From the NCBI GenBank assembly GCA_003645695.1, contig QNBN01000003.1, positions 1-32,454 on the forward strand: a stretch of DNA of 32,454 nucleotides, written 5' to 3'. Within the stretch, counting starts at the first letter, position 1. Every line of letters begins with the position of its first letter. This DNA comes from Spirochaetota bacterium. Lineage in GTDB: Bacteria > Spirochaetota > B62-G9. Below the pieces are notes generated by a model. It made no database searches. It saw only the letters and a program-made list of their open reading frames with translations, and had not been told where the DNA came from. Below are positions 10,226 to 18,308 of the stretch, in pieces. Both the position numbers and the translations under genes were made by a program.

Positions 10226-10942
10226 TTAATATACCTCTGTGATCTTAAGATTGTCAATGCTTACAGAAACGCTGTTTGTTCTGAAGCTGAAATAATCACC
10301 AGATCTTATTGGAGCCCCAAGGTCAAATGAAAAATAATACTTATCAGGATTTGCAGGGTCATAAAATTTTCCTTTCCCTGTTTTGGTATCAATCAGGATT
10401 TTTACGGGTATCGTATAATTTAAATAATCCGGGTTTAGATATTCATCTCTTATAGGATACATATCACCAGCTACGAGTGGACTTGGATTGGGGAATAATC
10501 CGGGGAATAGAACCATATCGGTTGAGCTGTCGCTCTTATAAACCTGAACAAATAATCCTGGATAACCGTAATGTTTCGGATCCCAGGTAATCCATCCCAA
10601 AACAGACTTTCCGTTACCCCAACTTCTCTTTTTGCTCGGATTATTTACACAGATATGAATGCCAAAACCTGCATAGTCATCCTCAGCCCCTTTAACATAC
10701 TTAAAATCAAATTGATAGAGAATTTTCCCAGATTGGTGAACCGGAATTGTAATCATCGCCATTTTTTCATTGACATCAGTCTGGACAAGCCTTCCGTTAA
10801 TTATCTGCCAGTTTCCACTAACCTTCATCCAACCAGGTAGAGAGGGGTTATCGAAGGTATCATACACCTGTACTGAATCAGCAAATATTACTACCGGAAC
10901 TACCAAAAATAACAATGAAATGATAACAGATAATAGTTTCAT
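10226..10942 (-). CDS. Secreted beta-rich (concanavalin/laminin-G-like) protein of unknown function
   Basis: Signal peptide MKLLSVIISLLFLVVPVVIFA; 'DTFDNPSLPGWMKVSGNWQIINGRLVQ' and 'SVSIDNLKITEVY' typical of LamG-like/DUF1080-like folds; RBS aaggaggt. Confidence 0.6.
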   Translation of the reverse strand: MKLLSVIISLLFLVVPVVIFADSVQVYDTFDNPSLPGWMKVSGNWQIINGRLVQTDVNEKMAMITIPVHQSGKILYQFDFKYVKGAEDDYAGFGIHICVNNPSKKRSWGNGKSVLGWITWDPKHYGYPGLFVQVYKSDSSTDMVLFPGLFPNPSPLVAGDMYPIRDEYLNPDYLNYTIPVKILIDTKTGKGKFYDPANPDKYYFSFDLGAPIRSGDYFSFRTNSVSVSIDNLKITEVY

Positions 10943-11053
10943 TTTGAAACCTCCTTTGTTGTATTGATTTGCTTATATTACCATTATGCAGAGTTGAGGT
11001 CACCATGTCAAGAGTTTTAATGTTTGTAATAAAAGAAATAAGAGGTATTTTAA

Positions 11054-11785
11054 CTAAAATACGGTAAGAAGTATTCCACTTGCCAGTAAAATTATACCAA
11101 CAATTATTCGGAAAAAAACTTCTGAGAACTTAAGGTAAACCAGCCTTCCTGTAATCATACCGACAAAAGCAGCCGGCAGCAAAATAGCACATATCTTTAA
11201 TTGTTCTTTCCCAATCATACCAGCATAAAGATATGGAACGATCCGAATTATATCTACCATATAGAAATAAAAAGTTAGAGTTGCCCTGAGATTGATCTTT
11301 GACTCCATCTGGTTTTCAAGTAAGATTGTCACGGGTGGGCCAGCAGTGCCATATAAACCACCCAGTAAACCAGCCAGTGCTCCTGCAATATATGTAATTG
11401 ATTGAGGCCATCTTTTTCTGCTGTGACCAAAACTTTTTATATTTATGATGAATATCCTTACTGCAAAAAATACAACAAAAACTCCGAAAATTCTCTTTAA
11501 AAGATCTGCTTTTATATTAATTAGAAAAAATGCACCTACAACAATTCCGATTACACTTATAGGCAATAGTGATTTTATGTATCTCCTGTCAACATCTTTA
11601 AATACCTCTACTGTGAAATATGCGGTACTTATAATTTCCAGAATAGCGACAACCGATACAACAGTTCTCAGGTCATAGAAGAAAAGCAATAGCGGAGTTA
11701 TTACAAGAGCAGAACCAAATCCACTTATTCCCCTTATAAAAAACCCAACAACTGGTATTAAAGAAGGAATGACATATTTGTACAT
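11054..11785 (-). CDS. Sulfite exporter TauE/SafE family permease
   Basis: Multiple TM segments, 'GISGFGSALVITPLLLFF' and 'GALAGLLGGLYGTAGPPVTILLE' motifs. Confidence 0.9.
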   Translation of the reverse strand: MYKYVIPSLIPVVGFFIRGISGFGSALVITPLLLFFYDLRTVVSVVAILEIISTAYFTVEVFKDVDRRYIKSLLPISVIGIVVGAFFLINIKADLLKRIFGVFVVFFAVRIFIINIKSFGHSRKRWPQSITYIAGALAGLLGGLYGTAGPPVTILLENQMESKINLRATLTFYFYMVDIIRIVPYLYAGMIGKEQLKICAILLPAAFVGMITGRLVYLKFSEVFFRIIVGIILLASGILLTVF

Positions 11786-12330
11786 TAAAGGCCTAATTCC
11801 TGTGCTATTGCTTTCATAGCCTCAAGAACATTTTTAATATGTTCTTCCAGTGATACATTAAGCTCATCAGCCCCTTTAACAATATCCTTTCTATTTACAG
11901 CAGCAGCAAAAGCCTTATCCTTCATCTTTTTTTTAACAGATTTTACTGCAACATCCTCTATCTTCTTTGATGGTCTAACTAAAGCTACTGCTACAATAAA
12001 TCCCGTAAGTTCATCAACGGCAAATAATGTTTTTGCAAGAAGGGTTTTTCTTTCTACTCCCGTATAATCCGCATGGCCAAGAATAGCCTCGAGCCATTCT
12101 TCAGGAAGACCCTTCTCTTTTAGTATCTCTACTCCCTTATAAGGATGATTATCCGGAAATTTTTCATAATCAAAATCATGAAGCAAACCAACAATCCCCC
12201 ATTCTTCCGGGTCCTCACCAAAAATTTCAGCATACCTTCTCATCGCCGCTTCTACCGCTAGGGCATGCTTTATAAGGTTCTCTTTTTTTGTATACTCTGT
12301 CAAAAGTGCAAAAGCTTCGTCTCTTGTCAT
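11785..12330 (-). CDS. HD/HDIG domain protein (putative hydrolase)
   Basis: 'KHALAVEAAMRRYA...VGLLHDFDYEKFP...HPYKG' HD signature. Confidence 0.9.
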   Translation of the reverse strand: MTRDEAFALLTEYTKKENLIKHALAVEAAMRRYAEIFGEDPEEWGIVGLLHDFDYEKFPDNHPYKGVEILKEKGLPEEWLEAILGHADYTGVERKTLLAKTLFAVDELTGFIVAVALVRPSKKIEDVAVKSVKKKMKDKAFAAAVNRKDIVKGADELNVSLEEHIKNVLEAMKAIAQELGL

Positions 12331-12352
12331 TGTAACCCCTCTAAACTATATT

Positions 12353-12730
12353 TTAATCTTCAAATATTACGCTTCCCACCACTATATCCTTTAGATGGGA
12401 CATACTTACCACTACATTTTTAACACCCAGTTTAACTGCATGTTTCTTTGACCAGTTGTAAAGTTTGAGGTATGGTTTTCCTGATTTTTCATGAAGGATC
12501 TCTATATCTTTAAAATACACTCCCATCCTATTACCCGTACCAAGGGCCTTCATAGTAGCTTCTTTAACCGCCCAGTAGGAAGCATAGACTTCATATTGAT
12601 TTTTTCTTCTGGAAACCAGCTCTATCTCCCTACTGGTATAGATCTTTTTAATAAACCTATTGCCAAACCTATCTATCGCTTTCTTTATTCTTTCAGTGCT
12701 CATTATATCAATACCAAATCCTACTATCAT
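12353..12730 (-). CDS. acpS: Holo-[acyl-carrier-protein] synthase
   Basis: 'VGFGIDIMSTERIKKAI', 'YWAVKEATMKALGTG' 4'-phosphopantetheinyl transferase motifs. Confidence 0.95.
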   Translation of the reverse strand: MIVGFGIDIMSTERIKKAIDRFGNRFIKKIYTSREIELVSRRKNQYEVYASYWAVKEATMKALGTGNRMGVYFKDIEILHEKSGKPYLKLYNWSKKHAVKLGVKNVVVSMSHLKDIVVGSVIFED

Positions 12731-12826
12731 TTTCCTCTCTCACTAATAATCTATAATTAATTTTTATGTTTATCATCATCAAGCAAACATTTTTTCCAAT
12801 ATTGTTTTTAATAATTTTCTAAAATT

Positions 12827-13858
12827 CTAGCGCTGGATTCTACCCGATCCCGCACTTCTCATAAGATTAATAACTTCTTCAAGGTAAAGCAAAGGTAAAT
12901 CGCCAGGTATGGAATGCTTCAGGCATGAAGCAGCCGTTGCAAACTCAAGGGCTTCATTATCCCTTTTAAAATTATTCAATCCATATATTAAACCGGCAGC
13001 AAAAGCATCCCCAGCTCCAACCCTATCGATGATATCTCTAATATTATATCTTTTTGAGATAAAGAACTCTTTTCGATTATTTAAAACCGAAGACCAACCA
13101 CTGTAGTCCGCTGAGAAACTCTCTCTAATAGTTATTGCGATCTTTTTAATATTTCTATATTCATCTAATACTATATCAGTTAACTTTCTGTACCTATCCT
13201 TTTCTATTCTTTCACCTTCGATATCAATTCCATTAACATCAATACCCAGAGTCATCTGAACATCCTCTTCATTTGCAATCACATAATCTATTTTGCTAAC
13301 AATTTTACTCATCACTTCAACAGAAGAGACACCATAATCCCACAATTTTTTCCTGTAGTTTAAATCGCAGGATATTATCGCCCCTTTCTCCCTTGCTATA
13401 TCAATGGCCCTTATTGTTTCATCAGCCAGTTTTCTGGAAATTGCAGGGGTGATCCCGGAAATATGAAACCAGGTATCATTATCAAATATTTTCCCCCAAT
13501 CTATATCACCATTTTCAATGTTATAAAATGACGAATATTTCCTATCGTAAATAACCTTTGACGACCTTTGATTTGCTCCTGTCTCAAGGAAATATATTCC
13601 AATCCTCCCTTCCTTTCTTTTTATAAGTGAAATGTCAACACCATACCTTCTTAATTCACCAATTGCAGCATCACCAATATCGTTATCAGGCAAAATGGAA
13701 ACAAAATAGCTCTTTAAGCCAAATCTTGCAAGTCCAACAGCCACGTTCGCTTCACTACCGCCAAAGGTAGCCTCTAATGTTGGACTCTGAAAGAACTTTT
13801 CATGATCAGGAGGTCTTAAACGAAGCATCAATTCACCGAATGTTACAATTTTTTTCAT
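12827..13858 (-). CDS. kdgK: PfkB-family sugar kinase, 2-dehydro-3-deoxygluconokinase-like
   Basis: 'GGSEANVAVGLARFG', 'RVGAGDAFAAGLIYGL' PfkB signatures; KDG-kinase-like N-terminus. Confidence 0.82.
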   Translation of the reverse strand: MKKIVTFGELMLRLRPPDHEKFFQSPTLEATFGGSEANVAVGLARFGLKSYFVSILPDNDIGDAAIGELRRYGVDISLIKRKEGRIGIYFLETGANQRSSKVIYDRKYSSFYNIENGDIDWGKIFDNDTWFHISGITPAISRKLADETIRAIDIAREKGAIISCDLNYRKKLWDYGVSSVEVMSKIVSKIDYVIANEEDVQMTLGIDVNGIDIEGERIEKDRYRKLTDIVLDEYRNIKKIAITIRESFSADYSGWSSVLNNRKEFFISKRYNIRDIIDRVGAGDAFAAGLIYGLNNFKRDNEALEFATAASCLKHSIPGDLPLLYLEEVINLMRSAGSGRIQR

Positions 13859-14144
13859 CCATTACCCCCAGGCCGATTTTCTAACATTCGATTTACCTTC
13901 ATAGGTCTAAATTTTTACTTAAGGTTTTATTCTTGATAACAAATTAGATAATTAATTCTTATAATCACTCTATGAAATGCATAGAAAAGAGAATTACAAA
14001 TAACTTCTTCTCTATTATATTTTCTACAATTTTTAGATATACATAAGCAGAAATTCCAATAAATACTATGGATTAATTCCCAATTTGCATTTCCTTCATT
14101 ATACATTATATTCAAACAAAGGTTTCAATAATTACAGGGGATCT

Positions 14145-14453
14145 ATGGACAATAGTAATAAAAAAAAATCTGACATTATCATTACAACAAAAAATATAAA
14201 TCAGATCCGAAAAAAAATTGATTCAATCGATCGTAAAATAATAATGCTTCTTTCAAAAAGATTTAAACTTGTTAAAAAGATAGGTCATTTTAAAAACTTA
14301 GCAGATTTACCTTTAGATAATGAACAGAGAGAGAATGAAATACTCGAAACGATAGGGAATATAATTGATAATCCAAATGTCGAGGACAAAATCAAAACTA
14401 TATACAAAATTATTTTTAAACTTTCTAAAGAAATTGAAAAAGAGGTGAAATAA
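14145..14453 (+). CDS. Chorismate mutase (AroQ-type)
   Basis: 'IRKKIDSIDRKIIMLLSKRFKLVKKIGHFK' chorismate mutase II pattern; ATG at 14145 (MDNSNKKK) preferred; next to aroA. Confidence 0.85.
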   Translation: MDNSNKKKSDIIITTKNINQIRKKIDSIDRKIIMLLSKRFKLVKKIGHFKNLADLPLDNEQRENEILETIGNIIDNPNVEDKIKTIYKIIFKLSKEIEKEVK

Positions 14454-14458
14454 ATCGC

Positions 14459-15787
14459 ATGGATAAAATAATATATGGTGGCTCACCCATAAGAGGAATT
14501 GTATCCGTCCCCGGGGATAAATCTATATCACACAGAGCGTTAATATTTGGTGCTCTGTCATCGGGGCAAAGCAACTTCACCGGATTATCCACTGCAAAGG
14601 ATGTAGAAACTACAAAAAACATACTTAAAGAACTTGGCATACAGTTCAATAATAGTAATGATGAAGATGATAAAAAGAGTCTCACCATTGATGGTATTGG
14701 CATTGGTGGTTTTGAAAAGCTAAGAAAATCAAGTGATAAAGAGATATACAAACTTTACTGTGGTAACTCGGGTACAACCGCCAGGCTTATTATGGGGCTA
14801 CTCGGCGGGGCTGGAATTAAAGCAGAGATTACGGGAGACAACTCGCTCAGTCAGAGGCCAATGGATAGGGTCGTTGAACCATTAAAAAGGATAGGAGTAG
14901 AAATAGAATCAACCCAGGGGCATCTTCCAGTAAGGATAATTGGAGGTAAGGCAGTACCTTTTAACTATACCCTTCAGGTTGCAAGTGCCCAGGTTAAATC
15001 TGCCATGATCCTTGCTGCCCTGTTTATAAATGGGACATCAACAATAATTGAGCCCCAGGAGACACGGGATCATACTGAAAGAATGCTCCTACTAATGGAT
15101 GGAGATATAATGATCAAAAGGCTCCTGAATGGTAAGAACATAATTATTAATGGCAGAAAGGAGCTTACACCTTTAAGTTTTAAAATTCCAGGAGACATTT
15201 CTTCGGCAATTTTCTTTATTGCTGCAGCTCTCATAATACCTGGTTCGGAGATAACCATTGATCATGTGCTTTTAAATCCAACCAGAGCACATATATTAGA
15301 AGTCTTAAAACGTATGGGTGCAAAAATAGATATTGAGCAAACTGAAGAGTTTCCGGAACCTGTTGGAAATATAAAAGTTACATACTCCAGGTTAAATGGT
15401 ACCAGAATAAGCAGTTTGGAAATCCCATTAATTATAGATGAAATACCTGCTCTTGCTGCTATTGCTTTTTATGCACGTGGCGAGACTATTGTAACGGGAG
15501 CATCAGAATTAAGAGTAAAGGAGAGCGACCGTATAAAATCCATCACAACTATGATAAAATCCTTTGGTGGAAGTATAGAGGAAAAAGATGATGGTTTTAT
15601 CATAAAGGGCAGAAAAAGGGCGCATCCATCTCAGGTTGAGAGCTTCGGAGACCACCGGATTGCAATGGCTGGTTCAGTACTGGCTATGACTGTAAAAGGA
15701 AAAAACGTGATTAAAAACTCGGAGTGCGTTGAAATATCCTTTCCAGAGTTCTTTCAAATTCTCGAATCCCTAAAGACAGAAGCTTAA
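14459..15787 (+). CDS. aroA: 3-phosphoshikimate 1-carboxyvinyltransferase (EPSP synthase)
   Basis: 'VPGDKSISHRALIFGALSSG', 'YCGNSGTTARLIMGLL', 'RVKESDRI', 'FGDHRIAMAGSV'. Confidence 0.97.
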   Translation: MDKIIYGGSPIRGIVSVPGDKSISHRALIFGALSSGQSNFTGLSTAKDVETTKNILKELGIQFNNSNDEDDKKSLTIDGIGIGGFEKLRKSSDKEIYKLYCGNSGTTARLIMGLLGGAGIKAEITGDNSLSQRPMDRVVEPLKRIGVEIESTQGHLPVRIIGGKAVPFNYTLQVASAQVKSAMILAALFINGTSTIIEPQETRDHTERMLLLMDGDIMIKRLLNGKNIIINGRKELTPLSFKIPGDISSAIFFIAAALIIPGSEITIDHVLLNPTRAHILEVLKRMGAKIDIEQTEEFPEPVGNIKVTYSRLNGTRISSLEIPLIIDEIPALAAIAFYARGETIVTGASELRVKESDRIKSITTMIKSFGGSIEEKDDGFIIKGRKRAHPSQVESFGDHRIAMAGSVLAMTVKGKNVIKNSECVEISFPEFFQILESLKTEA

Positions 15788-15808
15788 AAAGCAGATTGAT
15801 AAAAAGAA

Positions 15809-15953
15809 GCCTATTTTAAAGTGCCTGCTCCAACCGAGCTAACAGTCTCACAGACCCAGTACACTTACCGTTGCTCCCTTCCGGGCCTGGCGGGGTTGGG
15901 TGCCTGAGCCTTGAGCTGCGCCCGATTATCATCACAGGCACTTTAAAATAGGC
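15809..15953 (-). ncRNA. ffs: Bacterial signal recognition particle RNA (small/4.5S type)
   Basis: Minus strand contains GCCAGGCCCGGAAGGGAGCAACGGUAAG domain IV consensus; ends form a perfect 19-bp inverted repeat followed on minus strand by TTCTTTTT. Confidence 0.93.
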
Positions 15954-15991
15954 CTCAATTATTCACTAAACCGGCAAACTTACCAGATTTT

Positions 15992-16079
15992 CGGAGAGAG
16001 AGGGATTCGAACCCTCGGTACCCGGTTAGGGTACACACGCTTTCCAAGCGTGCTCCTTCGGCCTCTCGGACATCTCTCC
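15992..16079 (-). tRNA. tRNA-Ser(GGA)
   Basis: Minus strand GGAGAGATGTCCGAGAGGCCGAAGGAGCACGCTTGGAAAGCGTG...GGTTCGAATCCCTCTCTCTCCG: acceptor pairs, anticodon loop TTGGAAA, long variable arm, T loop GGTTCGAATCC; CCA not encoded. Confidence 0.96.
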
Positions 16080-16099
16080 TTATTTTTTCAGCAGTATGT

Positions 16100-16128
16100 A
16101 ATATATATTTAAGCAAAGTAAAAATCAA
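16100..16128 (-). promoter_or_regulatory. Sigma70-like promoter for tRNA-Ser (and possibly ffs)
   Basis: Minus strand TTGATT-N17-TATATT about 20 nt upstream of the tRNA 5' end. Confidence 0.55.
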
Positions 16129-16213
16129 TTCAAAATTAAGAGTCCAATACTTATCTTGATTCCTTTTAAGCGTAAAATTAATAATGATCCTATACTAGTG
16201 TGGTCTACAAACA

Positions 16214-17758
16214 CTATTTTCGAAGTGTTTTATTTTGTTTATCTATCGTATTTCTACCTTCCAAAGATTCTCTCCTAACAAGTCTGCCCTTCGCAATCTT
16301 GAAATAACTCTCTTTATTATCGAAGATTTTTACATCATAGTATTCTCCAGTTGAAAGAGAGCATCCTGGAGATATTATAAATATATTCACCTTCTTGTAC
16401 ATGGACTTGATACTATTAAATCGCCTCTTTTTCAAAACAAGGGTAACATCCCTTTTTGCAGGGATCTCAAACAGATAGTTGTAATCAATCTTTTTAAACT
16501 TAACGTCGTATATCCCATAATACGTATCGGGCTTATCAAACCCAACCTTTCTTCCCTCTCTGTCAACTACATAGGCAGTTTCTGTTTTCTCAATCATGAG
16601 GATATTAACATTTTTCTCAATAATATATTTCTCATATCTATCTATCAAAGATCGAAACTCATCTTTTTTTAGTATATACTTCGCTCTTGGCTCAATTCCA
16701 AATAGGATATCCGGATATCTGTATCTATTATAGGTCAGATCATGCCAAATAATCCGGTGAGTATTGCCTTTCATGGTTACCACAATATTTTCTGCATCTT
16801 CACTATAAATATTATTATTCTGATTACGTTCCCAGTTGTTTGCCGTTAAAAGAGTTGTTTTATTACGATAAAGATTCCTCCAATATCCATACACTACCAT
16901 CGAATGATGCATTTTTCTGCTTACATAACCAAGTATAATAGGCACATTACCTTTAATTGTACTTTCGATTAACCTTAACTGTCTTTTAAGATCTACATTA
17001 TTCTGTCTTTTATCAATCACTATTCTTTTATTAACAAAGTTGGTAAACACAATGTCATTTTGAACAAAATCCATATCCCTGATTATTCTTGGATCAATTT
17101 CTGGAATTTCAAAAGCATAATTGTACGGCCAGGGTAATAAATCGGGGTTTTTAATATACAATAATTCACCACCTGAAAAACCATAGCATCTTCCTATACT
17201 TCCTTTATAAAGAGAATACATAATATAGAGCAGAATCAGCCTTTCCCTGTTATTTAAATCTCCGAATCGATCCTTACCCCAATCGAGTATTGTTCTTGAA
17301 ACAAAACTTATCTTATCTTCAAACTCACCGTCGTTGGCAAAATTAAAATTGTTTTTCCCCCAGGTGAATTTTGTAAAAGCTAGTTCATACTTTCTTAGGT
17401 ATATGTTGTTTTCTGTATGAATAAATGCAGTAAAATGGTATAGTCCCGGTTTTCTAAATGGGACACCTCTAAAGACTACTACATTCTTAGGGTATCTTTT
17501 AGTTAGTTCCAGTTCGGCAAGGCCATCATCATCAAAATCAAAATCTATTTTTCTTACCACATCCTTTGGATCTTTTAAAACGAATTCCAACACAGGGGGT
17601 GTTCCACTGTGGCATTCAATACCAAGTTCAATGCTTTTGTTTATCTTGTCACTATCATTTGAGGATATTATTTCTGCCGTTAAGTACCCGATGGGAATGA
17701 ACAAACATATTAGAATTATTACTGCCGCCCTAAGGGATAAAACATATATCCAGCGCAT
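16214..17758 (-). CDS. Secreted/membrane-anchored protein with papain/C39-like cysteine peptidase-type features, function unknown
   Basis: N-terminal TM/signal; 'GRCYGFSGGELLY' Cys, 'HHSMVVYGY' His, 'LLTANNWERN' Asn in catalytic order. Confidence 0.55.
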   Translation of the reverse strand: MRWIYVLSLRAAVIILICLFIPIGYLTAEIISSNDSDKINKSIELGIECHSGTPPVLEFVLKDPKDVVRKIDFDFDDDGLAELELTKRYPKNVVVFRGVPFRKPGLYHFTAFIHTENNIYLRKYELAFTKFTWGKNNFNFANDGEFEDKISFVSRTILDWGKDRFGDLNNRERLILLYIMYSLYKGSIGRCYGFSGGELLYIKNPDLLPWPYNYAFEIPEIDPRIIRDMDFVQNDIVFTNFVNKRIVIDKRQNNVDLKRQLRLIESTIKGNVPIILGYVSRKMHHSMVVYGYWRNLYRNKTTLLTANNWERNQNNNIYSEDAENIVVTMKGNTHRIIWHDLTYNRYRYPDILFGIEPRAKYILKKDEFRSLIDRYEKYIIEKNVNILMIEKTETAYVVDREGRKVGFDKPDTYYGIYDVKFKKIDYNYLFEIPAKRDVTLVLKKRRFNSIKSMYKKVNIFIISPGCSLSTGEYYDVKIFDNKESYFKIAKGRLVRRESLEGRNTIDKQNKTLRK

Positions 17759-18177
17759 TATTCTGAGCTTTTGTCTTCTCCTTCTTCATTTTCTACTTCA
17801 GTACTCTGCTGCGCATCTTCTTTTTTTAATTTTTTCTTCTCTTCCCTCTTCCGTACAAACTTATCAAGCAGATCCAGGGCATATGACCTTCTAACAACTG
17901 ATAATTTCCCATCTTCATACAGCATAAAACCATAGACCTGCCTGAAGAGAGCTTTTTCACACACGGAATCATCATCCGCATAAAATGCTTCAACAACAAA
18001 TCCCGTACCGTAGGCGTTTTTATATGATGCTATCCATACGCTCCTACCTGTAATTTCGTCAATATACTTAGAAAGATGTTTCCCCCTTAAATACTCGGGC
18101 GTGTTGGAAATTTTGTTCCTTCTAACCATAACAATTATAAAACCAGCTACAATTATCGCAATAATTATTGGTACCAT
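17758..18177 (-). CDS. Small membrane-anchored hypothetical protein
   Basis: N-terminal TM 'VPIIIAIIVAGFIIVMVRR', charged C-terminus; stop overlaps start of 16214..17758 (TAATG), suggesting coupling. Confidence 0.6.
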   Translation of the reverse strand: MVPIIIAIIVAGFIIVMVRRNKISNTPEYLRGKHLSKYIDEITGRSVWIASYKNAYGTGFVVEAFYADDDSVCEKALFRQVYGFMLYEDGKLSVVRRSYALDLLDKFVRKREEKKKLKKEDAQQSTEVENEEGEDKSSE

Positions 18178-18308
18178 ATTTTCACCTTAAATAATAGGAA
18201 TGTAGACTCTGTGTAATAATCGGCCTTCATTAAAAGTCAAGTAAATCTTTTAACTTAAAATAATAGGAAATTATACTTTTGGTAATAATAAAAAAACATG
18301 TTTTCCCA

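Noticed and set aside
11045-11062. Perfect palindrome GTATTTTA-ac-TAAAATAC over the TauE/SafE stop codon as a terminator
   Set aside because: Short loop, AT-only-like stem and no following U-tract; likely chance in AT-rich DNA.
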